DNA from: a virus
Virus record (IMG/VR): IMGVR_UViG_3300033143_005857
Location: 1 to 64,000 of that record
Reading direction: 5' to 3' (one strand)
DNA length: 64,000 bases
Below the pieces are notes generated by a model. It worked only from the letters and a program-made list of their open reading frames with translations, was not told where the DNA came from and ran no database searches. Of the stretch, positions 16,912 through 26,738 are shown one piece after another. Positions within the stretch are counted from its first letter, which is position 1. Each line of letters opens with the position of its first letter. The position numbers and the translations under genes were made by a program.

Positions 16912-17891
16912 GCTACATACCAAACAACCTAAGAGGACCAGACGACAATTTAGGGCAATGGACTCGCCAATATCCATCGCTTCTAAAAAAGAATTTTATT
17001 GGAATTTCACGTATTTGGGACAAACAAGCTCCTCCAGTGACATTTCAATTGCTGCCACCAAGACCTATGCCTTTCCATTTCGCATGGCAAGTTGCTATTG
17101 ATCCATCAATAATGGCTCCTTACGTGCAAGAAGGTGCAGACACTCCAATGGCTGACAGTGAGCAGAAAACAGAGAACTTTGTTTGCAAAGAAGCAAGACT
17201 TGGATCAAAAATCTCTCAACGTGCAATTAGCTTTGGTATTAAAAACATTGTGCAACGGAAAGTGACCAATCTTGTAGATGCAGTTAATCTTACTCGTGTT
17301 TGGGAAAATATTCAAGCATTGACTGGAACTAATGCAAATCAATCGCTTGCTCTTACAAGATTGAATACTGCTGTTGCTGGACAACCTCACGGAAGTGGAA
17401 CTGCGAAAGGTTGGGACGAAGAATCAAACACTTTACTCAAAGATATTATAGCCATGAAGACTGACATCCAAAAGAAAAGCGGACACATGCCAGAATGGTT
17501 GTTCCTCCCAATTGATGAGTATGAATATCTCCATGATGACTCAAACATTTTAGACCAACTGAAATATACAAGCGGAACTTTGCTTGTTGATGGTAGATTG
17601 ACCCGAATCAAAGGATTGAAAATTGTAATTGTGCCTCACTTCTGGAAAGAACGTGCAAAAACTGGTGTAGAAACTAAACACTGGCTTTTACAAGACAAAG
17701 CAATTGTTGCGTGTAGTAATATTGGTTTTACAGCAGTTGCAGAACCTCAATCTGGATCTGCTCCAGTAATGGATCGATGGTATGAAAAGAAAGCACGAAG
17801 TGTGTTTATTCACGGCTACAGCTCATTTACCTCTGTTATTGAAGACTATGGTAAAATTGGTATTATTAGCGGAACAAACTCAAAGGTGTAG
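16908..17891 (+). CDS. Major capsid protein (HK97-like)
   Basis: The 327-residue protein follows the protease/scaffold and decoration genes, where the major capsid protein is expected. Features that suit the HK97 fold include a basic N-terminal arm, a long-helix region (about 105-150), a domain with GHMPEWLFLPIDEYEYL and a C-terminal P-loop-like stretch ending in FTSVIEDYGKIG. It ends just before a new promoter. Assignment is by position and fold pattern. Confidence 0.85.
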   Translation: MSYIPNNLRGPDDNLGQWTRQYPSLLKKNFIGISRIWDKQAPPVTFQLLPPRPMPFHFAWQVAIDPSIMAPYVQEGADTPMADSEQKTENFVCKEARLGSKISQRAISFGIKNIVQRKVTNLVDAVNLTRVWENIQALTGTNANQSLALTRLNTAVAGQPHGSGTAKGWDEESNTLLKDIIAMKTDIQKKSGHMPEWLFLPIDEYEYLHDDSNILDQLKYTSGTLLVDGRLTRIKGLKIVIVPHFWKERAKTGVETKHWLLQDKAIVACSNIGFTAVAEPQSGSAPVMDRWYEKKARSVFIHGYSSFTSVIEDYGKIGIISGTNSKV

Positions 17892-17939
17892 GAAAATACC
17901 ATTATTTTTTTTCTATTTTTTCTATTTGTATTTGTGTCC

Positions 17940-17956
17940 AAAATTTACATATATTT
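17940..17956 (+). promoter_or_regulatory. Virus-specific TATA promoter motif (P3)
   Basis: Exact AAAATTTACATATATTT, 41 bp before the ATG at 17997. The preceding T-rich stretch (about 17905-17930) probably terminates the capsid transcript. Confidence 0.8.
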
Positions 17957-17996
17957 TTGACAACCATTTCTTATTTAAAATTGGGTGTTTTACAGC

Positions 17997-18311
17997 ATGA
18001 CTTTTAAACCTACAAGAGAACAAGACTTTCAGAACCTAACCGCTACTGTTGCTGGACAAGCTGCTGTATTAGCAAGAACTTATGTCAAAACATTGATTCA
18101 AGTAGATACTGTAGACGCAAGTATACGTATCGCAATTAATGGTATTGTTGCTGTTGCTGATATGGATGGAACAAAGGCGATAAAGGTTAATTATGGCACA
18201 GATTTATACATCGACAACCATTATGTAGAATCAATATCATTTATTCGTGATACTGGCGAGGTTTCTGACGTTGACTTTCATATCTTTGGAATGTCACGCA
18301 AATTTAATTGA
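17997..18311 (+). CDS. Hypothetical structural protein
   Basis: The 104-residue beta-rich protein is the first gene after promoter P3 and precedes the neck genes. The ATG at 17997 is preceded by GGGTG. A small head-decoration or connector role is likely from context, but no family is recognised. Confidence 0.6.
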   Translation: MTFKPTREQDFQNLTATVAGQAAVLARTYVKTLIQVDTVDASIRIAINGIVAVADMDGTKAIKVNYGTDLYIDNHYVESISFIRDTGEVSDVDFHIFGMSRKFN

Positions 18312-18325
18312 AAATGGTGAATTAA

Positions 18326-18817
18326 ATGACAACTAACTGGAAAAAGCACAAACCAAAGGTAGCGTTTTACTGTTTTGGTGATAGTTCACGTCAGTTAGAT
18401 ATAGACAATATAGTTATGGAAGACGCTGTTTTACTGCTAAATTCAGAATTAGATAAACTTAAAGAAAATCTTTCAGCAACAGCAAACAAAACAGATCCAA
18501 TGTTATTGCAAGCAATTGTATTTTTTGCTTGTCATTTAACTGTTAAGGCTGGAAGAGCAAACGAACGAAGCGGAAAAGTAGTATCTGAAAGTATGGATGG
18601 AATGAGTGTAAGTTATGAATCAGTTGGGTTAGAAAAAATAACACAACGCAACCAACCAAAAGATTTTTACAGTTCTGCTGTTGATATGATTAATAGATAC
18701 GCTGAAAAGTATCTACCTTCAAGAAAAACAGTGCCGTATGCTATTGCAAACAGTAGAAGTGGAATACTTGACGGACTCTATGATAAATACACGGATAGAT
18801 TTACACATGGCATTTAA
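18326..18817 (+). CDS. Head-tail connector/adaptor candidate
   Basis: The 163-residue helical protein lies just after the capsid genes, where head-completion adaptors that bind the portal are found. It has a long helix pair (about 28-80) and a C-terminal helix with Tyr and Arg residues. A GGTGA precedes the ATG. It overlaps the next gene by 11 bp. The role is inferred from position and size. Confidence 0.6.
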   Translation: MTTNWKKHKPKVAFYCFGDSSRQLDIDNIVMEDAVLLLNSELDKLKENLSATANKTDPMLLQAIVFFACHLTVKAGRANERSGKVVSESMDGMSVSYESVGLEKITQRNQPKDFYSSAVDMINRYAEKYLPSRKTVPYAIANSRSGILDGLYDKYTDRFTHGI

Positions 18818-19178
18818 CAACTTTGCACCACTGATCCGAAGTCATAAAAGGGAATTTATACTTATATCAAGAACTTCTGGTGTAAGAGACCCTTTAACAA
18901 GCAGATTTAGGAAAGGTTCAGCAGATGACGGTATAAAATGTAATGGTGTGTTTGAAACAGTGACAGAAAAGGATTTGAAAAAACATCCAGATTTTGAATT
19001 GTTAAGTTCTGACTTAAAACTAACCACTACTCCCGAAATGATAAAAAAGCATATCCCAACGTTGAAAGAGAAAATTGTGTATAATGGTTTAACATATTGG
19101 ACTCATCGCATTGTAAATAAAGTGCATTACGGTAATTATTATATAATTTTTTTGAAAAAGGAGGAAACAAGCGTATGA
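18807..19178 (+). CDS. Head-closure/neck protein candidate
   Basis: From the ATG at 18807, inside the end of the previous gene, this gives 123 residues. The beta-rich middle and the YNGLTYWTHRIVNKVHYGNYYIIFL ending resemble stopper or head-closure proteins. It overlaps the next gene by ATGA. Assignment by position and appearance. Confidence 0.6.
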   Translation: MAFNNFAPLIRSHKREFILISRTSGVRDPLTSRFRKGSADDGIKCNGVFETVTEKDLKKHPDFELLSSDLKLTTTPEMIKKHIPTLKEKIVYNGLTYWTHRIVNKVHYGNYYIIFLKKEETSV

Positions 19179-19762
19179 TTACACGTGCAGAGCAAAAAGC
19201 ACTGTTTGACAGTATAAATGGCGATTTAACAATAAATACTGTTCCAGATGGTTCTGGAAATGATGTAGTTATACCAATCGAAGTAAATTGGGGATTTGAA
19301 CCAATAGAACTTGTTTTACCTTCTATTACTATAAACTTCATAGTGTATGGAAGACCTAAGGAACGAACTCTCGGAGATTTATGGAGAGATACACCAGAAG
19401 GTTATTATATAGGTTATATTGCAACTTATAGTTTATTGGTTAAAATTAGAACAGCAGATCATACAGACTCTGATAATAATTTTATCGAAAAAACTGATAT
19501 TGCTGAATCTTTGTATGATAGAGTATTCAAACAAGCACTACATTTTTGGGACAGTTTAGTTGACGAAGGTTCTGTGGAAGATGGAGGTATTGAGCCAGCA
19601 ACAGATGTTTCGCAATTGTTAGGGCTTGAAGGTTTAAAAGAATTACAATTAACTATAAGGATCAAAAAATTGACTGGTGGAGTTCCAAACGAACAAGGAC
19701 CAGTTCTTTTCTCGACTGCTCCGACAATACTTAGTGTTGACGGTATAGTTGAATTTGCCTAA
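19175..19762 (+). CDS. Tail terminator/completion protein candidate
   Basis: The 195-residue protein lies directly before the sheath gene, where tail-terminator proteins that cap the tube are found. It has an alpha/beta composition with LPSITINFIVYGRPKER and LQLTIRIKKL strands, as in such proteins. A GGAGG ribosome-binding site precedes the ATG. Family assignment is tentative. Confidence 0.6.
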   Translation: MITRAEQKALFDSINGDLTINTVPDGSGNDVVIPIEVNWGFEPIELVLPSITINFIVYGRPKERTLGDLWRDTPEGYYIGYIATYSLLVKIRTADHTDSDNNFIEKTDIAESLYDRVFKQALHFWDSLVDEGSVEDGGIEPATDVSQLLGLEGLKELQLTIRIKKLTGGVPNEQGPVLFSTAPTILSVDGIVEFA

Positions 19763-19777
19763 AAAAAGTGAAAAAAA

Positions 19778-21064
19778 ATGGGAAGATATCTACAAATAGC
19801 AATTTCGACGGACGGGTTGTATACGGTTGGTTCTCGCTCGTGGGGAAATGTAGGCATTGTAGGACGTGGTATCGGTGCTGGGTTTACTGCTAATGAGGCA
19901 TATACAATCAGAAGTCCAGCAGACGCAGAAACTCTGTTCGGTATTACCAGTTCATTATACAAGTCTATTCTCTTACTGTTCGAAAATGGTGCTACTAAAG
20001 TTATAGCAGTAGCTGCTGAAGTGACCGCTGACTCACAAGAATTATTCAATGGTGATGGTTCTACTAAAGTGTTTACAGTGACCGAAATACCAGTGCAACC
20101 TCTTGATACTGTTGCTGTTGACGCTGGTGCAAAAACCGAAGGTATTGATTTTACTGTTGATTACGGTAATAAGCAAATTATCTTTGTTGTAGCTCCTCCA
20201 GCTGGAACTGATAATGTTGCAATAGATTATTCAAGACATTCTGTTGCACATATTCAAGCTGGACTTGCTGCATTAACAACTGAAGATGTGCAAATTATGG
20301 TTCTTGCACAAACATACGAAACAACGTTGCTCAGTGAACTTAAAACGCATTGTGTTGCAACAGAAAGCACATCTCCTCGACGAGGCTATTATATGCTTCC
20401 AAATGGAAGCACTACATTGACTCTTGCCACAACTCTTGCATCATATTTGAGCACATTAATTGCACATAAATCTCTTAAAGATGCTGCTGCTGGTTGTGCT
20501 GGAAAGGTTGCAAGCTTAGCACCTTGGAAAGATCTAACAATGAAAACTGTTTCTGGGTTGCAACAAAGTGGACGGTTTACTCAAAGCGAAATTGATGCAT
20601 TTGATGAAGTTTTTATTGTGACTATGTTTGATCCTCCAAAATTAACTGGAACTGCTGTTGTATTTAGCACTGGATGGACTATTGACGATACTGCTGCATT
20701 TCAGTTTATTGATCAAATACGTGTTGCTTTTCATCTTACTGGTGTGCTTGATTATGGATTAACAAATCCAAACATTATTGGAGAATTAAAAATGAACCGT
20801 TCTGGTTTACAACAATTGGATACATATATGAGATCGTTGTTGACTCCTTGGGTTAATGCTGGTGAAATTGACAATTATGTTATTGATAATCCAGCATTAC
20901 GTTTGTTTGAATTGACAGAACCAGAAGCATCAGAAGTTGCTGCTATGGCTGCATTACAAGCAGCAAGAAGGGTTGAAGGTGCATACCAAGTTGGTGTGCA
21001 ATTAATTTATAGCGGAACTATTATATTTCTGAAAATGAATGTTTCTCTAACTGGAGGAGTGTAA
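19778..21064 (+). CDS. Tail sheath protein
   Basis: The 428-residue protein forms the contractile outer tube. Supporting features are the N-terminal GNVGIVGRG and DAETLFG pattern, the inserted beta domain, a central domain with RRGYYMLPNG and a C-terminal domain ending GVQLIYSGTIIFLKMNVSLTGGV. These are typical of phage and archaeal-virus sheath proteins. The tube gene follows after one base. The presence of this gene is the main evidence for myovirus morphology. Confidence 0.9.
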   Translation: MGRYLQIAISTDGLYTVGSRSWGNVGIVGRGIGAGFTANEAYTIRSPADAETLFGITSSLYKSILLLFENGATKVIAVAAEVTADSQELFNGDGSTKVFTVTEIPVQPLDTVAVDAGAKTEGIDFTVDYGNKQIIFVVAPPAGTDNVAIDYSRHSVAHIQAGLAALTTEDVQIMVLAQTYETTLLSELKTHCVATESTSPRRGYYMLPNGSTTLTLATTLASYLSTLIAHKSLKDAAAGCAGKVASLAPWKDLTMKTVSGLQQSGRFTQSEIDAFDEVFIVTMFDPPKLTGTAVVFSTGWTIDDTAAFQFIDQIRVAFHLTGVLDYGLTNPNIIGELKMNRSGLQQLDTYMRSLLTPWVNAGEIDNYVIDNPALRLFELTEPEASEVAAMAALQAARRVEGAYQVGVQLIYSGTIIFLKMNVSLTGGV

Positions 21065-21065
21065 A

Positions 21066-21536
21066 ATGCCAAGCGATTGGAAAGCCAAATTATTTGTTAG
21101 TGTAATAACAGCCGACGGACAACAACTTTTAACACCAATTGTTGATATTAATCCAACATTCAATACACCAAATGTTCCAGAACATTCTCTCGAAGGAGAT
21201 GGTGTAGGTGTGACTATGGGAAATGATACTTTTGCCTTTAATCTAACAGTTAAAGCATTAAGAGATCAAGTATCTGGAACAAATCCAGCAGAAGTAATGT
21301 CGAAATTACAACTAAAGCATGAAAAGTTTAATATCGTGATTGTTGAACGAGACACCAACATATCTGGAGGAAAAAATTGGGCATTTGACAGCCTTATGCT
21401 TGAAGATTGTTATGTAAATACTGGTTCGCCAAGCAGAGCAACACTTGGCACTTCACCAGTTGCAGTATTTAACTGTATGTGTTTGGGTGTTAATGTAGAT
21501 GGAGAGTATTATAATGGATTCAAACCCCCAGCATAA
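21066..21536 (+). CDS. Tail tube protein
   Basis: The 156-residue beta-rich protein follows the sheath gene, as tail tube proteins do in contractile systems. The pattern TPIVDINPTFNTPNVPEHSL and a later central helix with strands fit the tube fold. Its end overlaps the tail-assembly chaperone start. Confidence 0.85.
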   Translation: MPSDWKAKLFVSVITADGQQLLTPIVDINPTFNTPNVPEHSLEGDGVGVTMGNDTFAFNLTVKALRDQVSGTNPAEVMSKLQLKHEKFNIVIVERDTNISGGKNWAFDSLMLEDCYVNTGSPSRATLGTSPVAVFNCMCLGVNVDGEYYNGFKPPA

Positions 21537-22068
21537 TAGCCTACTTGACATAAAGCAGATGGTTCAATTTGGCACAAGAAAGCCAGAGGACTATTCTATT
21601 CTTTTTTATAAAGAAGTTTATGGCAAGGAAGTTAAAGTAAAAATACGAGGACTAAGTAATTACGAATATGATGAAATTAGTCTGGAAATGTATGCAGATA
21701 TTAAAGATCCAGCAACAATCAAGTATGTATTTAATCCAACTCAGCCAAAGATTAAGGCAGAAACTGAAGAAACTGAGAAGGACGAATTAGATACAGACCT
21801 ACCAGAAAATATAAATTTGATTGAATATACAAGAGCACTAACAATTCGTAATGCTCTTATTGTATATTATGCAATGAGGGATTTTTATCCAGACTTCACG
21901 CTTAATGATGTTAGACAATTGGAAGGAATCGATGAAATTGCACATAGAGTTAATGATAAATCTGGACGAACTGAAGAAGTAATGGAAAAAATCAAATTTT
22001 TTCGTGAACAACAACGAAAGCTCGACACTTCGGTATCTTCTGGAGAAGGGACACAAACTGTGCAATGA
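21514..22068 (+). CDS. Tail assembly chaperone, first part
   Basis: A helical, acidic protein of about 184 residues lies between tube and tape-measure genes, the place of tail assembly chaperones. The ATG at 21514 lies in the end of the tube gene (21499 is an in-frame alternative). The 3' end overlaps the next small frame by about 65-85 bp in the +1 frame. This is the arrangement in which many phages make a frameshifted longer chaperone. Confidence 0.75.
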   Translation: MDSNPQHNSLLDIKQMVQFGTRKPEDYSILFYKEVYGKEVKVKIRGLSNYEYDEISLEMYADIKDPATIKYVFNPTQPKIKAETEETEKDELDTDLPENINLIEYTRALTIRNALIVYYAMRDFYPDFTLNDVRQLEGIDEIAHRVNDKSGRTEEVMEKIKFFREQQRKLDTSVSSGEGTQTVQ

Positions 22069-22228
22069 TATTGACCAATATACAGAAGCTCAAGTTTTTT
22101 TTATGTTGTTGGTTGAAGAAAAGGCTTATTCAGATTCAGTTTTACCAGAAAAGTCGTTTTTAACAATTTCATCTGATGACGGAAAAGAAGAAATGAAACG
22201 TAAATTTGCAATGTGGAAAGGGAAATAA
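22004..22228 (+). CDS. Tail assembly chaperone, second part (possible +1 frameshift product)
   Basis: The 74-residue frame lies in the +1 frame relative to the previous gene. It is open from 21983, so it could be reached by ribosomal frameshifting in the 86-bp overlap, which includes runs of A and T (AAAAAATC and TTTTTT). Alternatively it may start at the GTG at 22004. It ends one base before the tape-measure gene. Whether a fusion is made cannot be decided from sequence alone. Confidence 0.6.
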   Translation: MNNNESSTLRYLLEKGHKLCNDIDQYTEAQVFFMLLVEEKAYSDSVLPEKSFLTISSDDGKEEMKRKFAMWKGK

Positions 22229-24241
22229 ATGACAACGATTAGACGATTGCTACTTGAACTTGGTGTAGATGGTGATATATCTGCTAAAGAAAAGTTAAAA
22301 GACGTTCAACAAGCAGCAACAAGCCTTAAACAGTCTTTAGTAGAACTTGAAGTTCAATTACAAATCGTTGGTAAATCATTTACTGGCATGCCAACAATCA
22401 GCTCATTTGGAAATCTTGGTGGAGGAGGTGGAGTTGGTGGAGGAGTTGGTATATTAACAAAAAATGAGCGTAATGATGCACAAGCACGTATGAATGCTGT
22501 TCGTGAGCAAGCAAGAATTACTCATGATATGGACATTAAAAAGTTAGATATTGCAAAAAAAACAAACGACTTGCAAGCAAATATTCAAAAAACATTAGAA
22601 AAACAAGTTTCTGAACAATTGCGTATATATCAAGAAACATCTAACGAACTCAAAGCAGATCGTATAATGTTTAAAAATATGCTAACAAATTTACAAGATT
22701 TGATAACTAAAGCACAGCCGTATGTAAATAAAGCAAAATATCCAACTGGAAAGCGTGGAAGACCACCAAATGCGTATGAGGATTGGTTTGATCCGTCGAT
22801 AGGAAAGAAAGGTATGCCAGCAAAAAGGCTTACTGCAAAGTGGGTTGTGTGGGCTGGAGAATTAAATAAATTAAAAGACGACATCACAATTACTGCAAAA
22901 CAATTACCAGTAGAAATAGGTTATATAAACAAACTATTGAAAGATGCTGGTTTGGACCACATTAAAACGTTTAAGGATTTAACAGAAGAAACAGAAAAAG
23001 CAAAAATGGCAATGACATTGCTTCGTAAGTATAGTTTACATGGCATTGATGTTAAACCATACACTAAGGCTGATGACTATTTAAAATCTGGTTTATATCT
23101 TGAAAATCAACTAAGAGAAATGTCATACGAGCGTGGAGGCACTGCTAAAAAAGATTTAGACCTATCAAGTTCACTAATGGCTTCAATAAGCAGAATAAAA
23201 AAAGAAGAAGCACCAACTCCAAAAGCTCCAACAAAGCAAGAATTAACAGAGTATGAAAAATTAGTTTTAAGACATTCAAAACTTCCACCAGCAGATCCAT
23301 ACGTTTCACAAACAGCAGCAGAAAGAAGTAAAGAAGCAGATAAAGCAATAAAAGAAATAATGGCAAGACCAAAAGGAGAAGACTTTTATGCAAAAAATGC
23401 ACGTGAATATAGAGAATATATAAAACGACAAGCAGCACCAAAAGAAGAAATTACACCAAAAAGAAAAGAGACAACGCTTGATGAAGACATTACAGACTTT
23501 GAAGTAAGAATTGCTGCTTTAAAACATGCTCGTTCGGAAAATCAGTTTATTCCGTATATACCAAAGTCAAAATCATACAATGCACCAACACCTCCTCCAC
23601 CAAAAAAACCAGTTCGACAATTAAATAAACGAGGATCTTCAACATTAACTTCACAACAGCTTGGTCTTCCACAATCAACAAGCAAGAATCCATTATCAGC
23701 AACAATAGAGGCTGAATATCTAAAAGCTCTAAATAATATAATGCACTATCAAAAAATACAGCAAGATAAAATGCAATTTAGATATCCAGAAGCAAGCAGA
23801 GCTGTAATTGCTAAACGGTTAGAAAGTGATGCAGAACGAAAACGTGTGCAAGAATATATTGAAAAAATTGAAAAACAAATACGTCCTACAATAGATCGTG
23901 AAGAAGAAATACGTAAACGTGGATTTGCAATTGAACCAGTAGAAAAAGCATGGAATTGGCAAAGAATTCAATCTCAAAAATGGGAAAGAACAAAAGAAAA
24001 TATGAAAGGGAAAGCAATAAGTTTTATGAGTAAAAGTAGTATGTTTACACCAGCAAAGGATTATATTGCATCTCAGCGTGCTAAAAGGGTTCAAACTGCG
24101 AAAGATCTTGCACTAAAAGGTGCTGGTGCTCAAGTAATCAAACATTATAATATAGCTTTTAATTATGCAACAGTAGATTCTGATAAACGTAAAGCTCAAC
24201 TAATAAATGATTTACAACAAGCATTGAGGGGTGCAGACTAA
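22229..24241 (+). CDS. Tape measure protein
   Basis: The 670-residue protein is mostly helical with many Lys, Glu, Gln and Ala and a Gly-rich patch at about 65-75. It lies after the chaperones and before the baseplate genes. Such proteins fill the tail tube and set its length; 670 residues would correspond to a tail of the order of 100 nm if the usual rise per residue applies. Residues about 170-180 contain KRGRPPN, an AT-hook-like motif. No clear transmembrane segment is seen. Confidence 0.8.
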   Translation: MTTIRRLLLELGVDGDISAKEKLKDVQQAATSLKQSLVELEVQLQIVGKSFTGMPTISSFGNLGGGGGVGGGVGILTKNERNDAQARMNAVREQARITHDMDIKKLDIAKKTNDLQANIQKTLEKQVSEQLRIYQETSNELKADRIMFKNMLTNLQDLITKAQPYVNKAKYPTGKRGRPPNAYEDWFDPSIGKKGMPAKRLTAKWVVWAGELNKLKDDITITAKQLPVEIGYINKLLKDAGLDHIKTFKDLTEETEKAKMAMTLLRKYSLHGIDVKPYTKADDYLKSGLYLENQLREMSYERGGTAKKDLDLSSSLMASISRIKKEEAPTPKAPTKQELTEYEKLVLRHSKLPPADPYVSQTAAERSKEADKAIKEIMARPKGEDFYAKNAREYREYIKRQAAPKEEITPKRKETTLDEDITDFEVRIAALKHARSENQFIPYIPKSKSYNAPTPPPPKKPVRQLNKRGSSTLTSQQLGLPQSTSKNPLSATIEAEYLKALNNIMHYQKIQQDKMQFRYPEASRAVIAKRLESDAERKRVQEYIEKIEKQIRPTIDREEEIRKRGFAIEPVEKAWNWQRIQSQKWERTKENMKGKAISFMSKSSMFTPAKDYIASQRAKRVQTAKDLALKGAGAQVIKHYNIAFNYATVDSDKRKAQLINDLQQALRGAD

Positions 24242-25260
24242 TGGTTTCTCCAGAAGTAGTATTATTAGGCATTTTACCAATAAAAGTTGTTAAAAATATT
24301 ACACATACACTTGGTTCAACTGCTGTTGGTTATGCTGTTGGAAACGGAGTTCGTGTGTATCAACCAAAAAACTCATTAGAACCAGAGAGAGTGCAATTGA
24401 ATTGTAGTTTTTTAGACGCTGACAGATATTCGCACAAACTAATACTTGATTCAATGCACTATACAAAGATTCCATTTCCGTTTGTTTCTGGATTAGCTGC
24501 AATATCATTAGTCACAATCGAATCATTAGTATATATGCAAAATGCCAGCAGAAAGTCGTTTGCTGGTGGAGCAGTAATAGATTTTGTGATAACACTTTCA
24601 GAGTATAAAGCAAACATATTTACACGGATTGGTAGCAAAGTAGTTTGGGCTTTATGGACGTCATCAACGCATAAAGACGTTGGTGCAAATACTAAATTAA
24701 TACCGACATATATTCCAATAAACGAATCTGCTACAACTACAACAGAAACGATAACAATGTCGTTAGAAGAATTGGAAGAACTTTCAATTAGAGTTCCAGA
24801 TAGTTGGACAACTGTTGAGATATCTGCAGCACACTCTCTTAATAGCAAATTTGATTTACTTCCATTTAATGCTGATGGTGTATTTCCACAATCTATAAAA
24901 TTACGGTATCCTCCAACACCAGAACATGCTGAAAACTTTAATACTTTTACAAATATACCAGACCAATACGAGGATTATTGTTATCTTTATCCAGATTATG
25001 ATTCAAACCAGAATGTTATTATTGAAATCACAATAATAGTAAAACAAACCCAAGGATCGATTTATACAACAATGAAAATAGTAGTAGATGGTGAAGAATT
25101 GTTCCAACGTAAAATAGTGCCAAATGTTGCGTATCAAATCGATGGTAAATATGAGATAGCATTTTCAGAGATAGATATTAAAGTAAAAAACATACAACCA
25201 GTTAATCTCGTTGGTGGAATTTATGGAAGCAAGCTAATAGGAGGTATTAGACTCTTATGA
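24241..25260 (+). CDS. Baseplate/distal tail protein
   Basis: The 339-residue protein follows the tape measure by one overlapping base. Residues 60-150 (RYSHKLILDSMHYTKIPFPF, then FVITLSEYKANIF) suit a tube-like baseplate hub domain of the distal tail family. The C-terminal part is beta-rich. It probably joins the tube to the hub encoded next. Assignment is from position and pattern. Confidence 0.65.
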   Translation: MVSPEVVLLGILPIKVVKNITHTLGSTAVGYAVGNGVRVYQPKNSLEPERVQLNCSFLDADRYSHKLILDSMHYTKIPFPFVSGLAAISLVTIESLVYMQNASRKSFAGGAVIDFVITLSEYKANIFTRIGSKVVWALWTSSTHKDVGANTKLIPTYIPINESATTTTETITMSLEELEELSIRVPDSWTTVEISAAHSLNSKFDLLPFNADGVFPQSIKLRYPPTPEHAENFNTFTNIPDQYEDYCYLYPDYDSNQNVIIEITIIVKQTQGSIYTTMKIVVDGEELFQRKIVPNVAYQIDGKYEIAFSEIDIKVKNIQPVNLVGGIYGSKLIGGIRLL

Positions 25261-26738
25261 GCATAATACTCAACAATCCAATGTATTCTATCTTAATAAA
25301 TGGTGTTCCAATTACAAATCAATTTGTTGATGCAGACATAAAAATAACGATGGACTCCTCGTTTGAACCAGACATTTTCAGAATTAACATTTACAATATA
25401 AACGAAGTAATTCAACAAATTATAACAAATGGAGCTTTAGTAAATATAACTTTAGGCTATTCTGCAGCAATTATACGAACGTTGATGACTGGAATTGCAA
25501 CTAAAATTTACAGAGATGATACTGATAATGATGAGATTATTGTGATTGAAGGAATAGACCTTGTGACTCATTTGCTAAAGAAGAAAACTATAAATTTAAA
25601 CATAAATATACCTATGGATGTTGTTGAAATTGTTCGAAAAATTTGTATTAGTGCTGGTGTAATTTTAGCACCATCATCAATACCATCTGGTATAATTCTG
25701 AGCAATTATACGATTGATGATGTTTCAGCCTATGAATCAGTAAAAGAATTGGCAAAACGTGTAAAATTCAATGCAACATCAAAAAATAGTTTGTTATATT
25801 TTATTGCAAAATTAAATAATCCAATTCCGACATCTTCAATAAGCGACGGTGTTAATATAAAACTAACAAAAATTAGTGGGCTTAGCAATTCTGCTGAGAA
25901 CAAATTAGAAGGATATAGTTTCTATGGTGTAGGTTTACCAACACTAATTCCTCTTAGTTTAGCAACAGTTTTAAAAACTACAGAAGGAATAATTGGCACA
26001 TATCTTGTTGAAAGTGTTGTTCATGAGTATAATAGTAAAACTGGTTATTTATGTAATGGAATACTTGTAGAAATTAATGCAAATGAACAAGAAGTAAAAT
26101 TAACCAATTTACCAACAGAAAAATCAATTGTATCTTCTATTAAAAATCTTATTGAAAATTCGTTTAAAAATAAAAGAACGTTAGATACTGGTGTAGTAGA
26201 ACAGTTATTTACAGTAGAACGACTACTAACATTAAAGTATGGGTTAAATCTTTATGATAATAAGCAGATAATAACACCAAGTCTTGAATCTGACATTTCT
26301 AAAGAAAATGTATTTTTAACAAAAAAGCCAGTTATGTCTATGCTTGCTGGCGACGGTTTTGGAATAATTACACCAATTTACAAGGAAATGCGAGCTGTAT
26401 TAGGATTTAATAAATTTAGTTCGCAAGATGCAAATATATTAGGTTTTTTATGGAGAAAGGGATGGACAATACCAGAACATGATGAAGGAGAATATTTAAT
26501 TCATCTTAAAAACCATTCTAAAATTAGTATGAAAGAAGATGGACATGGAATTTTTCAATTCAAAGGATTGAAGATAGAAATCAATAGTTCTTTAACTGCT
26601 GCAAAGACTACTGCAACGGACGATGGTAAATTAACAGTAATTTTGGGTTCTCAAGAAATTACAATGGATGGGTCTTCTATTGTTTTAAAAAGCGGTTCAA
26701 CCATAACATTAACATCAAGCGGAGCTGACGTGACATGA
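25257..26738 (+). CDS. Baseplate hub protein with spike-like C-terminus
   Basis: The 493-residue protein has the form of a late-control D/gp27-type hub: an N-terminal beta domain (MYSILINGVPI...), a LysM/T4gp27-like middle and VVHEYNSKTGYLCNGILVEI. The last 60 residues contain repeated short strands (ITMDGSSIVLKSGSTITLTS) as in VgrG/gpV spikes. It therefore looks like a combined hub-spike that punctures the envelope. The stop overlaps the next gene by ATGA. Confidence 0.75.
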   Translation: MSIILNNPMYSILINGVPITNQFVDADIKITMDSSFEPDIFRINIYNINEVIQQIITNGALVNITLGYSAAIIRTLMTGIATKIYRDDTDNDEIIVIEGIDLVTHLLKKKTINLNINIPMDVVEIVRKICISAGVILAPSSIPSGIILSNYTIDDVSAYESVKELAKRVKFNATSKNSLLYFIAKLNNPIPTSSISDGVNIKLTKISGLSNSAENKLEGYSFYGVGLPTLIPLSLATVLKTTEGIIGTYLVESVVHEYNSKTGYLCNGILVEINANEQEVKLTNLPTEKSIVSSIKNLIENSFKNKRTLDTGVVEQLFTVERLLTLKYGLNLYDNKQIITPSLESDISKENVFLTKKPVMSMLAGDGFGIITPIYKEMRAVLGFNKFSSQDANILGFLWRKGWTIPEHDEGEYLIHLKNHSKISMKEDGHGIFQFKGLKIEINSSLTAAKTTATDDGKLTVILGSQEITMDGSSIVLKSGSTITLTSSGADVT

